DNA of 64,000 nucleotides from positions 124,001-188,000 of the forward strand of contig NZ_LMUV01000002.1 of NCBI RefSeq assembly GCF_009765755.1, given 5' to 3'. A model generated the notes under the pieces. It was not told the DNA's origin. It was given only the letters and a program-made list of their open reading frames with translations, and made no database searches. This document shows, one piece after another, positions 16,532 through 25,810 of this stretch. The stretch is from Rhodanobacter sp. L36 (GTDB taxonomy: Bacteria > Pseudomonadota > Gammaproteobacteria > Xanthomonadales > Rhodanobacteraceae). The stretch's first letter is position 1, and each line of letters begins with the position of its first letter. The translations under genes were made by a program, and so were the position numbers.

Positions 16532-17158
16532 TCACGCCCGCGGCTTGGGTCTGGTGCTTTTCGAGCGTGCGATTCTCGGCCCGTCCTTGGTCGACGTCAT
16601 GGCGCTGCCTATCAGCTCCATCCACGACAGATCATCGACATACGACAGGAAGTGCTGCAGATACCCCGGCGACAGCTCGCGCATGAGGGCGATCGAGCGG
16701 TGGACGAGCGCACTGGAATTGAGCGGGCCAGCGTTCGCAGGCACGTGTTGCAGCGACGTTCTGAGTTGACCCTCGGAACGAATCCGGGACCAGGTTTTCC
16801 GAAACGCGTCGAGCGCCGCCAGCTCCGGAAAGGAGGAGGCCGGGTGGTCTGCGATCAGTGACTCCTGTCGCGTCGCCGCGTCGCCCGCCATGTGCGCCAC
16901 AAGCGCTCCAAGCGGGTCCTGGGCGGGCCCATTCGGCGCGAATGGGCCGTCTTCCGTCGGGACATGCTTGCCCACGCCGGCAACATCCCCGGCATAGGTC
17001 TTGAGCAGCGCGGACAACCGCTCGTCCAGAATGCGGCGTGCCTCGCCGTCATGGCTGGCTGCCCGCTTTTCCAGTGCATCGATGAAGTGAAAGCGAAGCG
17101 GATCCACGCGATCGGCATGCTGCTTGCGCCACATTTCGATGATCGCGCGTGCGCTCAT
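16532..17158 (-). CDS. DUF2894 family protein, last gene of a motor-like cluster
   Basis: This protein of about 208 aa has no signal peptide or membrane segment, so it should be cytoplasmic. It is mostly helical with a polar C-terminal tail rich in Lys, Arg and Pro (about the last 20 residues). Its place after the DUF3348, DUF802 and OmpA-like genes matches the arrangement I recall from Burkholderia and Xanthomonas genomes, which supports the DUF2894 call. The start is uncertain: ATG 17158 avoids a long overlap, while ATG 17173 would overlap the OmpA-like stop by 11 bases. No enzymatic motif is visible and the function is unknown. Confidence 0.78.
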   Translation of the reverse strand: MSARAIIEMWRKQHADRVDPLRFHFIDALEKRAASHDGEARRILDERLSALLKTYAGDVAGVGKHVPTEDGPFAPNGPAQDPLGALVAHMAGDAATRQESLIADHPASSFPELAALDAFRKTWSRIRSEGQLRTSLQHVPANAGPLNSSALVHRSIALMRELSPGYLQHFLSYVDDLSWMELIGSAMTSTKDGPRIARSKSTRPKPRA

Positions 17159-17162
17159 TGCC

Positions 17163-17813
17163 CTATGACCCATGGGTGGTCACGGTCGTCGTCGACGGCT
17201 TCGGGATGGGAGCGATCTCCACGCGCCGGTTTTGCGCGCGCCCCTCATCATTGGCATTCGAACCGACGGGCTGCTCCGCGCCGAATGCGGCGGCGAATAC
17301 CGACGATGCCGGGACACCTTCGGCGACCAACGCACGCGTCACCGTCAACGCGCGTTGGGCCGACAGCTCCCAATTGTCGGCAAAGTGACGGTTGCCATCG
17401 TGCACCGGCTGATCGTCGGTGAAACCACTCACCATCAGGATTTCGTCGCGCGACTTGAGGTAGTTGGAAAGCGGGGCGGCCAGGCTTTTCAGCACATCGC
17501 GTCCCTCGGGCTGGAGCTGATCGGAGTTCAGTGCGAACAACACGCTGCCGCGAATGCCGATGCGCCCATTGACGAGGGTGACGCGACCCGCCGCCAGCGG
17601 TGCGGCCAGCGCCTGCTCAAGAGCCGTGCGGCGTTGCGCCTCCACCTGGCGTTGGCGAACCGCTTCATCCAGCTTGCTCGAGAGCTGCAGTTGCATGCCG
17701 ATCACGCCCACCAGGATCAGCACGAACGCCCCCAGCAGCACCGACATCAGATCACCGAAGGCAGCCCAGATCGGCGCACCGGATTCCGCGTCGAACTCGA
17801 CCTCGTCCGTCAT
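17163..17813 (-). CDS. MotB/OmpA-like peptidoglycan-binding stator protein
   Basis: This 216-aa protein has the architecture of a stator B subunit: a short cytoplasmic N-terminus, one membrane helix (about residues 16-42), a linker and a C-terminal OmpA-like domain (about 80-200). D21 sits at the start of the helix (AAFGDLMSVLLG), where MotB-type proteins carry the proton-conducting Asp. The peptidoglycan-binding domain ends with NWELSAQRALTVTRAL and NDEGRAQNRRVEI. It overlaps the MotA-like DUF802 gene by four bases (ATGA), so the two should be made together and form a channel complex. No flagellar genes are nearby. Confidence 0.88.
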   Translation of the reverse strand: MTDEVEFDAESGAPIWAAFGDLMSVLLGAFVLILVGVIGMQLQLSSKLDEAVRQRQVEAQRRTALEQALAAPLAAGRVTLVNGRIGIRGSVLFALNSDQLQPEGRDVLKSLAAPLSNYLKSRDEILMVSGFTDDQPVHDGNRHFADNWELSAQRALTVTRALVAEGVPASSVFAAAFGAEQPVGSNANDEGRAQNRRVEIAPIPKPSTTTVTTHGS

Positions 17814-19906
17814 GCCGTTTCGATCCCGGCCGCTGCCCGCTGGCTGGCGAGCTGTTGCATGTCCTCGATGATCTGCTTCTGCGAGAGCACGCTCAGGTCG
17901 ACAACCTCTCTCGCCTGCGCCACGTAGTACGCCAGTTGTTCGTCACTGCGTCCGAGCGATTTGTCGAGCGCGGCACCGATGTGCTGCAAGTGCTCCATCA
18001 ACGCGTGGTTCGACTTTCCGAACTGCTCCACGCCTGCGCCGAATGCCTCACCGAGACTGGCCACCTCGGCAGCGCTGCCAGTGATTTGCGCAGCCACCGC
18101 GCCGAGCTTGCCGGTTTCGGCATCGATACGGTCGGCAAACCGCGTGCCGATGCGATCCAGCAAGTCGGCCGAGGTGGTGACCAGCGCATCGACGGCGACC
18201 CGTTGTTCGGTGGACGCATGATTCACGGCATCAAGCAGGGTTTCCAGCGTCGCCAGCAAACGGCTGCGCTCATCCAGCATCGCGGTATCGCGCACCATGC
18301 TGTCGGAAAGTTTCTGGCGCAATTCGGCCACCACTTCGGCAGCAGCTCCGGGTGCTTCCGACGCGGCGGCCACCAGTCGGGAAATTTCGGCGATCGTGTC
18401 GCTCGCGTGCACCTGGGTTCGGGCCGAGATGTCGGTGGCGGTGCGCACCAGCGTGTCGCAGATTTCCTGCTGTCGGCTCGCGACATGGTCGCCGGCCTGC
18501 TCCCAGTGTTTGCTCAATGCGGTGGTCATCGAACCGAGTGTCGCCGTCCACGTTGCCAAGCGCTCCTGATCGCGAGATTCCAGCCCTGCCTGCAAGTTGG
18601 CGTGAGACTGATTCACGTTGCGGACCAACGACGTCGCGTGCTTCTCAAAGGTCTCGGTTGCAGCCGCCAGCGCCTGTTGGTTGCGCGTGGCCAGGTTTTC
18701 GTTGGCAGCTTCCTGCCGCGACAGCGCCTGGCCCCATGCGTTTGCGGCGTTGTCCGCGGCGGCATCGAGGTGGGCCGATACGCCTTCGAGCAGTCCGGCC
18801 GAACGTTGTTGGAAGGTTTCGGCGAATCGCTCCAGCGAGCGGCGCAGATCGTCGGTCAGCGTCTGGTTCGATTGCCGCTGTGTTGCCACCGCCTGGTCCC
18901 AGATGCCCGCCACGTTCGCGGTGGTTGTCTCCAGACCGACCGATAGCCCATCCAGTTGTTGCCGCACGGCGAGCGTCACCGTGTGATGCAGCGAGGCGGT
19001 TTCCCGCGCAAGAGCCGCCATCGTGGATTCCACGACGGGCTGCAGGGCCACCCCGGCGGCGCGCGCGCTTTCAGCCACGCTTTCTTTCAGCGACTGCTCG
19101 ACGGAAGAAGCCAGCCGCGTGTAGACGAGATTCGTCGTCGCGTGAAAGGCCTCCTGACTGGCCATCTGTCGCTCGCTTGCGTCGGCGCTCTGCTGCTCGA
19201 TGGTCGCCATCATCATCTGCAGTCGATCGATCAAGACAGGCATCGCGTCGGTCTGCTGTTGCAGAAGTTTGAAAGCTTCCTCGCGCTGATGGGCCTGCGA
19301 ATGGATGCGCAAGGTCGTGGCTGTTTTCGCATCCAGCAGATGCACTGCCTGGAGCCGTTCGCGCCGGCACAGGGCGGAGAGCAAGCCGAGCATCGCGGAA
19401 CTGGCCACACCAGCGATCGAAGTGCCAAACGCAAACCCAAGCCCGTTGACCGGTGCGGCCAGAGACGTGCGGATGGCCTGCAGGTCCGTCGCGCTTTGCA
19501 GTGCCATGCCGGCGCCTCTCAGGGTTGCCATCATGCCCAGCAGCGTGCCCAGCATGCCCAGCAGCACCAGCAGGCCCACCAGATAGGGTGTCAGCGCTGG
19601 CGCCGGCAGCGCCACCCGCTCACCCTCGATGCGCAAACGCACCGCGTTCCGCACGCTGGCGTGCAAACCGCCGATCCAGTCACCCAGCCGCGTCGGCGCG
19701 ACGGACAAATCGGTGACGGCACGTTGCAGTGTGGCGGTGGCTTGACGATAGCGATGCAGTTCGAGCGCACCGGCCAGATAGCAGACGGCGATCAACATCG
19801 CGACGGCCATGCCCAGCGGGTTCGCATGGATGTAGCCCAGGCCGATCCAGCAAACGACGGCAAGCCCTGCGAAGAAGATCGAGAGGTGAAGAAAATTTCT
19901 AGACAT
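17810..19906 (-). CDS. DUF802 protein: MotA/ExbB-like channel with long repeat tail
   Basis: This 698-aa protein has four probable membrane helices (about 8-24, 31-48, 105-128, 152-178). The last two carry MotA/TolQ/ExbB-type sequence (LVLLGMLGTLLGMMATL; NGLGFAFGTSIAGVASS). From about residue 190 onward it is a long helical, coiled-coil-like tail with internal repeats marked by Trp at 336, 391, 453 and 468 in units such as W-x-Q-A. DUF802 was defined as such a repeat. ATG 19906 overlaps the DUF3348 stop, which favours it over an in-frame start 63 bases upstream. The plan (channel plus long intracellular tail, paired with a MotB-like partner) resembles ZorA of Zorya defence, but no Zorya effector genes are present. 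Confidence 0.85.
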   Translation of the reverse strand: MSRNFLHLSIFFAGLAVVCWIGLGYIHANPLGMAVAMLIAVCYLAGALELHRYRQATATLQRAVTDLSVAPTRLGDWIGGLHASVRNAVRLRIEGERVALPAPALTPYLVGLLVLLGMLGTLLGMMATLRGAGMALQSATDLQAIRTSLAAPVNGLGFAFGTSIAGVASSAMLGLLSALCRRERLQAVHLLDAKTATTLRIHSQAHQREEAFKLLQQQTDAMPVLIDRLQMMMATIEQQSADASERQMASQEAFHATTNLVYTRLASSVEQSLKESVAESARAAGVALQPVVESTMAALARETASLHHTVTLAVRQQLDGLSVGLETTTANVAGIWDQAVATQRQSNQTLTDDLRRSLERFAETFQQRSAGLLEGVSAHLDAAADNAANAWGQALSRQEAANENLATRNQQALAAATETFEKHATSLVRNVNQSHANLQAGLESRDQERLATWTATLGSMTTALSKHWEQAGDHVASRQQEICDTLVRTATDISARTQVHASDTIAEISRLVAAASEAPGAAAEVVAELRQKLSDSMVRDTAMLDERSRLLATLETLLDAVNHASTEQRVAVDALVTTSADLLDRIGTRFADRIDAETGKLGAVAAQITGSAAEVASLGEAFGAGVEQFGKSNHALMEHLQHIGAALDKSLGRSDEQLAYYVAQAREVVDLSVLSQKQIIEDMQQLASQRAAAGIETA

Positions 19907-20645
19907 GGTGTCCCTGTTGGCAGGTGCGAAGCGCCTCGAGCAAGCCTTCGACCGGTTGAAATCGAACATCCAGTTCAGCGAGCAAGACGCTCTGCATGTC
20001 CTTGCGAAACACGTTCAACCACGCATCATGCGTTGCTGCCGTGGGAAGAACCGATACGGGCACGTCGGCCGGCGTTGCGCGCGCTTGCCGTAGGCGTTCG
20101 TAGTGCCTTTCCAGCAATGCGGGCACGGCCGCCAGCAGTGCCTGCTCGCGTGGGCTCAGGGCAAGTTCCATGGCGGCATCCACTGCCGCGAGCCGTGCCA
20201 TCGCTGTCGATTGCCCGGCAAGCATGTCTCGCAAGCGCCCACGCAAGTTACCGGCAGCCGATTGCATCGCCCTCTGTCTGGCGAGATAGCGCTGACGAAA
20301 CACCGTGAACCCGGTCGCCTCGCTCGCGTCGCCGTGCCTGGCGGAAGAGTCTCCGGGGCGATGGTGCGTGATGCCGGGCGATTCGAAGTCATCAGCCATG
20401 GCCTTGACCAGCGAGCTGCGCACGCGAACGTAATCGTCGTCGGTCACGCCACCCGTTGCCGGGGTATGAGACGGCGCGCCATCGAGCGCCGTGGACAACG
20501 CAAGGGCGTGATTCCAGTCCAGCCACTGGCTCAGCCGGTCCGATAGCGATGAATGGGACTGAGAACCCTCGACGTCGGCGAAGCGGGCAAGCAGACGAAT
20601 GAACGTGGAACCACGGACAGTCATCCGTTGGTGAGCGCGAACCAT
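19899..20645 (-). CDS. DUF3348 family protein, first gene of the motor-like cluster
   Basis: This 248-aa soluble, helical protein begins with a stretch typical of the family (STFIRLLARFADVEGS, then SLSDRLSQWLDWNHALALS). There is no signal peptide, so it is cytoplasmic. Its stop overlaps the DUF802 start by eight bases, indicating coupled translation. ATG 20645 or ATG 20624 could be the true start; neither has a strong ribosome site. Function is unknown. As the first gene before an inner-membrane channel gene it could be a regulator or cytoplasmic partner of the complex, which is inference. Confidence 0.8.
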   Translation of the reverse strand: MVRAHQRMTVRGSTFIRLLARFADVEGSQSHSSLSDRLSQWLDWNHALALSTALDGAPSHTPATGGVTDDDYVRVRSSLVKAMADDFESPGITHHRPGDSSARHGDASEATGFTVFRQRYLARQRAMQSAAGNLRGRLRDMLAGQSTAMARLAAVDAAMELALSPREQALLAAVPALLERHYERLRQARATPADVPVSVLPTAATHDAWLNVFRKDMQSVLLAELDVRFQPVEGLLEALRTCQQGHHV

Positions 20646-20712
20646 GCTGATAACAAGACCGTGAATTCACCCCGACGCAAGCGGAACCTGTCGTTGCGAG
20701 GAGCGGGACCAA

Positions 20713-20742
20713 CAAAGAAAAGCCCCTGATTTCCCAGGGGCT
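20713..20742 (-). terminator. Intrinsic terminator of ssb
   Basis: Read on the minus strand, AGCCCCTG, loop GGAAAT, CAGGGGCT (8-bp perfect stem, 20721-20728 with 20735-20742) is followed by TTTCTTTG. It sits 33 bases after the ssb stop and separates ssb from the DUF3348 cluster. Confidence 0.82.
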
Positions 20743-20775
20743 GATGACAGAAAGCGACTCAGCCTGAGGCGACTC

Positions 20776-21303
20776 CTAGAACGGAATTTCGTCGTCCGCA
20801 AAACCGCTGTCGGCCGGTGCCGGCGACTGTTTCTGGCTGCCGTAGTCGTCGCCACCGCGCGAACCGCCGCCGTAATTTCCGCCGCCTGACGAACGCTGGC
20901 CGCCGCCGGAGCTCTGCGGGCGCTCGCGCTGACCGCCACCGCTGGCGCCGCCACCGCCGCCGCCTTCATTGCCGCCAAGCATCTGCATCTCGCTGGCGAT
21001 CACGTCGGTGCTGTAACGCTCGACGCCGGCCTTGTCGGTGTACTTGTCAGTGCGCAGCGAGCCTTCGATATAAACCTGGCGACCCTTCTTCAGGTAATCG
21101 CCGGCGATCTCGGCCAGACGACCGAACAGCTTCACGCGATGCCACTCGGTGCGCTCCTGCTTCTCGCCGGATTGCTTGTCGGTCCACGATTCGGACGTCG
21201 CGATGTTGATGGTGGTGATCGCCGTGCCGCTGCCGGTGTGGCGCATTTCCGGATCCGCACCGAGGTTGCCGACCAGGATGACTTTATTGATGCCGCGTGC
21301 CAT
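20776..21303 (-). CDS. ssb: Single-stranded DNA-binding protein
   Basis: This 175-aa SSB has an N-terminal OB fold ([19 protein letters not shown], then [19 protein letters not shown]) over about residues 1-112. A Gly-rich flexible linker and the acidic tip DDEIPF follow. The tip recruits replication and repair proteins. Length and tail are normal for gammaproteobacterial SSB. It is transcribed alone, with a terminator behind it and a divergent exported-protein gene in front. Confidence 0.97.
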   Translation of the reverse strand: MARGINKVILVGNLGADPEMRHTGSGTAITTINIATSESWTDKQSGEKQERTEWHRVKLFGRLAEIAGDYLKKGRQVYIEGSLRTDKYTDKAGVERYSTDVIASEMQMLGGNEGGGGGGASGGGQRERPQSSGGGQRSSGGGNYGGGSRGGDDYGSQKQSPAPADSGFADDEIPF

Positions 21304-21375
21304 GGGATGTCCTCTGTTGGGCCGGCCGCAAGTGTGGGATGGGTTGCGGGCCGGAGTGATGAATCAGGCCCGCAT

Positions 21376-21381
21376 ATCATA
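21376..21381 (-). promoter_or_regulatory. ssb: Possible -10 box for ssb
   Basis: On the minus strand the hexamer TATGAT lies about 73 bases upstream of the ssb ATG. No convincing -35 is seen and no LexA box is recognised. It is a weak call based on one hexamer. Confidence 0.3.
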
Positions 21382-21494
21382 GACGTTTCAGGCGCACGGG
21401 ATGAGATGCAGCGGCATCCCGAAAGCCGATTTGCCCGTATCTACTCCTGCAGTCGTTTCGTCCCGGGCCACCGCGCTCCGAGGCGAGAAACCCC

Positions 21495-22331
21495 ATGGCC
21501 ACGGGAGAAAGCACCTTGACGATCCGCATGTACTGTCGCGCCTGTGCGCTTGGACTGACCGCTGCGCTGGCGGCCCCCGGCCCCGTTCTCGCCGGGGCGC
21601 CCGCAGCCGGTGGAGGCGTGCGCTATGTCGAAGGCAAGGCGTCGAACCCGTCGAGCGGGCAGCTGATGTACATCGAATCGCACTGGATCACTGGCGAAGG
21701 CGGCCAGATGTCGCGCCTCGTGCTTTATCGCTGTCCGGACGGCAAACCCTTCGCGCGCAAGATCATCCACGCCAACGGTAACGCGCAGTCACCCGACTTC
21801 GAACTGGACGAAGCGCTGACCGGCTATCGGGAGGGCGTTCGCGGCCAGGGCGACAAACGAACGGTTTACGTGCGCGACAAGAAGACCGCCGACGAGCGCA
21901 CGGCGGCATTGAAGACATCGCCGATGCCGGTGATCGACGCGGGCTTCGACGCGTACATCCGCGTGCACTGGGACAAGCTGGGCAAGGACGGCAGCGACAC
22001 CCTTCCGTTCCTGATACCCAGCCGCCTGGGCAGCATGAACTTCAGCGTGAAGCGGCTGCCCGACACAACGATCAATGGTCGTGCCGCACGCCTTTACGAA
22101 TTGGGCTTGTCCAATTGGATCGGCTTTGCACTGCCGCACCTCCATGTCGCCTACGACGCGAACACGCGAGAGCTGCTGAGCTTCGAAGGCATCGCCAACA
22201 TCCGCGGCAGCAGCGGCAGCAACGTCAAGGTGAAAATCGTTTTCGATCCGTCGAAAGACAAGCGTGCGGAGCAAGCCGATCTCGATGCGGCGGGCAAGCT
22301 GGCGCTCGATGGGCGCTGCACGATTCTGTAA
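21495..22331 (+). CDS. Exported protein of unknown function
   Basis: This 278-aa protein has a probable signal peptide (CALGLTAALAAPGPVLA, cleavage near residue 33). The mature part is beta-rich and polar, with YVEGKASNPSSGQ near its start and VKVKIVFDPSKDKRA near its end. The four cysteines CRAC (in the signal), C(80) and a C-terminal CTIL do not form a known motif. I do not recognise a family. It lies between divergent ssb and convergent kdpE (12 bases away) and shows no operon partner. ATG 21495 is taken; a start at 21528 would still leave a signal sequence. Confidence 0.72.
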   Translation: MATGESTLTIRMYCRACALGLTAALAAPGPVLAGAPAAGGGVRYVEGKASNPSSGQLMYIESHWITGEGGQMSRLVLYRCPDGKPFARKIIHANGNAQSPDFELDEALTGYREGVRGQGDKRTVYVRDKKTADERTAALKTSPMPVIDAGFDAYIRVHWDKLGKDGSDTLPFLIPSRLGSMNFSVKRLPDTTINGRAARLYELGLSNWIGFALPHLHVAYDANTRELLSFEGIANIRGSSGSNVKVKIVFDPSKDKRAEQADLDAAGKLALDGRCTIL

Positions 22332-22343
22332 ACGCGTCGAAAA

Positions 22344-23039
22344 TCAGGCGCCGCTCAGAAATCGATAGCCCACGCCTGGCTCTGTTTTCAGCCAGCGCGG
22401 CGACACCGGATCGTCGCCCAGTTTCTGCCGCAGCTTGCCGACCACGATGCGCACGTACTGGCTGTCCGCGGTGTGGGTCGGGCCCCAGAGTTCGCGCAGC
22501 AGTTGCTGCTGGGTGACCACGCGGCCGGCGTGATGCAGCAACATCGCCAGCACCGCGTATTCCTTGCGCGTGAGCGCGAGCAACGTTCCATCGAGAGTGA
22601 CTTCTCGTCGCGCGAGATCAATCGCGAGACGTCCGTCGTCGTAGCGAGGCGGCACGTCCGGCTCGCCGGTGCGATGACGCAGCAGCGCGCGCAGACGCGC
22701 CATCAATTCCTGGATGCCGAACGGCTTGGTGACGTAGTCGTTGGCGCCTTGATCGAGCGCGCGAACCTTTTCGCTTTCGGCATCGCGCACCGAGAGCATC
22801 AGCACCGGAATCTGGCTCCACTGGCGCAGTTCGGCAAGCACGTCATGGCCGTCCATATCGGGCAGGCCGATGTCGAGGATCACCAGATCCGGTGATTGCG
22901 TGGCGGCGAGCGCAAGGCCTTCTTTCGCCGTGGCGGCGAGCAGCACTTCGTAGCCTTCCGCGCGGAGGCCGATGTCGAGGAAGCGGCGAATCTGCGCTTC
23001 GTCGTCGATCACCAGGATGCGTGGAGCGGACGATGTCAC
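22344..23039 (-). CDS. kdpE: KdpE response regulator
   Basis: This 231-aa OmpR-type regulator has a receiver domain (LVIDDEAQIRRFL; phospho-acceptor D56 in VILDIGLPDMDG; VTKPFGIQEL) and a C-terminal winged helix (LTRKEYAVLAMLL, SQYVRIVVGKLRQKLGDD). It is the last gene of the kdp operon and overlaps kdpD by four bases. KdpE phosphorylated by KdpD activates kdp transcription under potassium limitation. Confidence 0.96.
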   Translation of the reverse strand: MTSSAPRILVIDDEAQIRRFLDIGLRAEGYEVLLAATAKEGLALAATQSPDLVILDIGLPDMDGHDVLAELRQWSQIPVLMLSVRDAESEKVRALDQGANDYVTKPFGIQELMARLRALLRHRTGEPDVPPRYDDGRLAIDLARREVTLDGTLLALTRKEYAVLAMLLHHAGRVVTQQQLLRELWGPTHTADSQYVRIVVGKLRQKLGDDPVSPRWLKTEPGVGYRFLSGA

Positions 23040-25717
23040 GTGGAGGTTTCCGTGGGCGCCGGCAGAGGCAGGCTGATGCGGATGGTGGTGCCGATGCCGT
23101 CGCCGGACAAGGCTTCGACGCTGCCGCCGTGCGCGCCGATCATGCCGCGGCAGATCGCCAATCCAAGTCCCGTACCTTGCGGCGCGCGATCTCCGCGTGA
23201 CACCGAATAGAACATGTCGAAGATGCGTGCACGCTCGTCTTCCGGAATGCCGGGCCCACGATCGGACACGTCAATCAGCAAACGCCCGGCGTCGGTATGC
23301 ACGGTTACTCGCACCGCATCGTCGGGCGGTGAAAACCTCGCTGCGTTTTCCAGGATATTGAACAACGCCTGCTCGATCAGCGCAGGGTGCACATAAAGCA
23401 GCACGGCGTCCGCAGGTGCAGTGGTTTCGACGCGCAGGTCCGGGAACAGCTTGCGCAGTCGCGTCACTGATGCCGCGATGATTTCGCTGCTGTCGGTCCA
23501 GTCGCGGTTGAGCTTCAGCGTACCGTGGCCCAGTCGCGTCATGTCGAGCAGATTCTGGATATAACGATCCAGCCGCTGGCCCTCGCCGAGAATGGCTTCG
23601 AGCAATTGCCGGCGTTCCTCGCGAGGCAGCTTTTCCTCGTAGCTCACCAGCGTTCCCGCCGCGCCGATCATCGACGCAAGCGGCGAGCGCAGATCGTGCG
23701 ATACCGACGACAGCAAGGCATTGCGCAGCCGTTCGGTTTCGCCCTGCACGCGTGCACCTTCGAGTTCGCCGGACAACCGCGCGCGTTCGAGTGCCTGACC
23801 GATGTCCTGCATCATCGCCAGCGCCAGGCTGCGCGTATCGGGATCCGGCTCGCCCGACGTTGCCGGGAAACGGATCGCCGCAACGCCCAGCGCACGCGTC
23901 TCATTGCCGAATGGAAGGACCCAGCAGGCGGCGGCATTCAGCGTATCGGTATAACGACCCGCCTGTTCGCCATGGCGGTCGCCCCAGTCCGCGGCAGCGA
24001 TTTCCTGCGCGGAGAGCGTGAGGTTCGCAGGTACGCTCGTTGCCACGCGCAAGACCTGATCCGCGTCACGGGCAAACATCGCCACCTCGCAACGTAGCGC
24101 CTGCGCCAACGCCTTCGCGCCGGCGTCGCGAATACCCGCGGCATCGGTACTCGTGCTCAGTTGCTGACCCAGCGCCAGCAACGCGCGCGCCTGCGCATGC
24201 GAGGCGCGCAGCGATTCCACCTGGCTGGCCAGCCGCGTCGCCAGCCGGCTGCAGACCAGCGCCACGACCAGGAACAGCGTCACCGCCAGCACGTCGTCGG
24301 CATTCGCGATCGCCAGCGTGTAGCGCGGCGGCGCGAAAAAGAAGTTGTAGCCGACGAAACACAAGATGGCCGTATAGACGGCCACGGCCATGCGTGTTCG
24401 AACGGCGACCGCGAGTACCGCGGTCAGGAAGATCAGCGAGAGATTGGCGACTGACAGGTATCGATCGGCGATAAACGACAGCCCGAACGCGACCAGCGTC
24501 GCCGCAGTCGCGTAGAGATATTCCCCACGCGATCCGCGCCCGCCCGGAAGTCGCAACCGCCGCCGTGCCTGCGCGCGTTCGGCCGGTGTCGCGATGATGG
24601 TGAGCTCGAGATGCGCACCACGGCGCAGTAGTAGCTGGGTCAACGAACGGCCGAGCATGCGCGCCAACGGGCGCTCGCGCGTGCGGCCGAGAATGATCTG
24701 GCCAACGCCTTCGCGATCCGCATGGGCGATCAGTTCGTCCGCGATCGCATGGCCGCGCAGGACGATTGATTCGCCGCCGAGTCGTCGCGCGAGCCGCATC
24801 GCCGCGTCGAGCTGTGCGCGCCGCGCGGGTTCAAGTGTGCCGCCGTTATCGACAAAGGCCACGCTCCATGGCGCGCCGCGACGCTCGGCAATGCGTCGCG
24901 CCATGCGCACCAGGTATTCGCTTTGCGCGTGCCCGTCGACTGCCGCCAGCACGCGTCGTCGCACCGGCATGGCGCCACCGCGCGCGAGCATGTGTTCGCG
25001 CAGATCGCTGTCGACATGGCTGGCGATCGTGTCCACTGCAAGCTCGCGCAACGCAGCGAGATTGGTCGGCGAGAAGAAAGCATCGAGTGCGGCAGCAGCC
25101 GTTTCGGGAACGTAGACCTTGCCTTGCTTGAGCCGCGCGATGAGTTCGCGCGGCGGCAGGTCGACCAGCACGATGTCGCGCGCACGATCGAGAAACGCAT
25201 CCGGCACCGTTTCGCGCACGGTGATGCCGGTGATGCGCCGCACCTGGTCGTTGAGGCTTTCCAGGTGCTGCACGTTCAACGCGCTGTAAACCTCGATGCC
25301 GGCGTCGAGCAGTTCGGCGATGTCCTGCCAGCGACGTTCGTGGCGACCATCCGGCAGGTTGCGATGCGCGAGTTCGTCGACCAGCAGCACGGCCGGTCGG
25401 CGTGCGAGTGCCGCATCGAGATCAAACTCGGTGAAATCGCGATCGATGCCATCGGATGTGCGGTAACGAACCGCACGACGCGGAAGTACTTCCATGCCGT
25501 CGAGCAGCGCTGCCGTTTCCGCACGACCGTGCGTCTCGACCAGCCCGACCACCACGTCCACGCCTTGCCGTTTCAGTTCGCGCGCGGTGGACAACATCGC
25601 GAAAGTCTTGCCGACGCCGGGCGCGGCGCCGAGAAACACTTTCAGATGCTGGCTTCGTTCGTCATGCGCGGTGCTCAACAAGGCATCGGCACGGGCTTCG
25701 CGGGAGGGCTCGGTCAT
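23036..25717 (-). CDS. kdpD: KdpD potassium-sensing histidine kinase
   Basis: This 893-aa protein has the complete KdpD layout: N-terminal KdpD domain with Walker A (FLGAAPGVGKTFAML, about residues 28-42) and DELAHRN, then a USP-like domain (about 250-370). Four membrane segments span about 400-500, followed by a GAF-like region. The kinase core has the phospho-His at about H674 (SVSHDLRSPLASMIG) and the ATP lid DRGPGIPEDERARIF. It senses low K+ or osmotic stress and phosphorylates KdpE. The gene starts 102 bases after kdpC and overlaps kdpE. Confidence 0.97.
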   Translation of the reverse strand: MTEPSREARADALLSTAHDERSQHLKVFLGAAPGVGKTFAMLSTARELKRQGVDVVVGLVETHGRAETAALLDGMEVLPRRAVRYRTSDGIDRDFTEFDLDAALARRPAVLLVDELAHRNLPDGRHERRWQDIAELLDAGIEVYSALNVQHLESLNDQVRRITGITVRETVPDAFLDRARDIVLVDLPPRELIARLKQGKVYVPETAAAALDAFFSPTNLAALRELAVDTIASHVDSDLREHMLARGGAMPVRRRVLAAVDGHAQSEYLVRMARRIAERRGAPWSVAFVDNGGTLEPARRAQLDAAMRLARRLGGESIVLRGHAIADELIAHADREGVGQIILGRTRERPLARMLGRSLTQLLLRRGAHLELTIIATPAERAQARRRLRLPGGRGSRGEYLYATAATLVAFGLSFIADRYLSVANLSLIFLTAVLAVAVRTRMAVAVYTAILCFVGYNFFFAPPRYTLAIANADDVLAVTLFLVVALVCSRLATRLASQVESLRASHAQARALLALGQQLSTSTDAAGIRDAGAKALAQALRCEVAMFARDADQVLRVATSVPANLTLSAQEIAAADWGDRHGEQAGRYTDTLNAAACWVLPFGNETRALGVAAIRFPATSGEPDPDTRSLALAMMQDIGQALERARLSGELEGARVQGETERLRNALLSSVSHDLRSPLASMIGAAGTLVSYEEKLPREERRQLLEAILGEGQRLDRYIQNLLDMTRLGHGTLKLNRDWTDSSEIIAASVTRLRKLFPDLRVETTAPADAVLLYVHPALIEQALFNILENAARFSPPDDAVRVTVHTDAGRLLIDVSDRGPGIPEDERARIFDMFYSVSRGDRAPQGTGLGLAICRGMIGAHGGSVEALSGDGIGTTIRISLPLPAPTETST

Positions 25718-25810
25718 GGGTGCGCCATCTTCGCCGGTTTGCGGGGGATTGGCGCACTCGCGGCGTTTTCATGTGCAAACCGGCTTCGACCACCCCACGG
25801 CGAGCATCCA

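Noticed and set aside
17163-19906. Flagellar MotA/MotB pair
   Set aside because: The long repeat tail and DUF neighbours do not fit, and there are no flagellar or chemotaxis genes around.
16532-20645. Calling the four-gene cluster a Zorya defence system
   Set aside because: The ZorA/ZorB-like plan is present, but no ZorC, ZorD or ZorE-type gene is nearby, so only the resemblance is reported.
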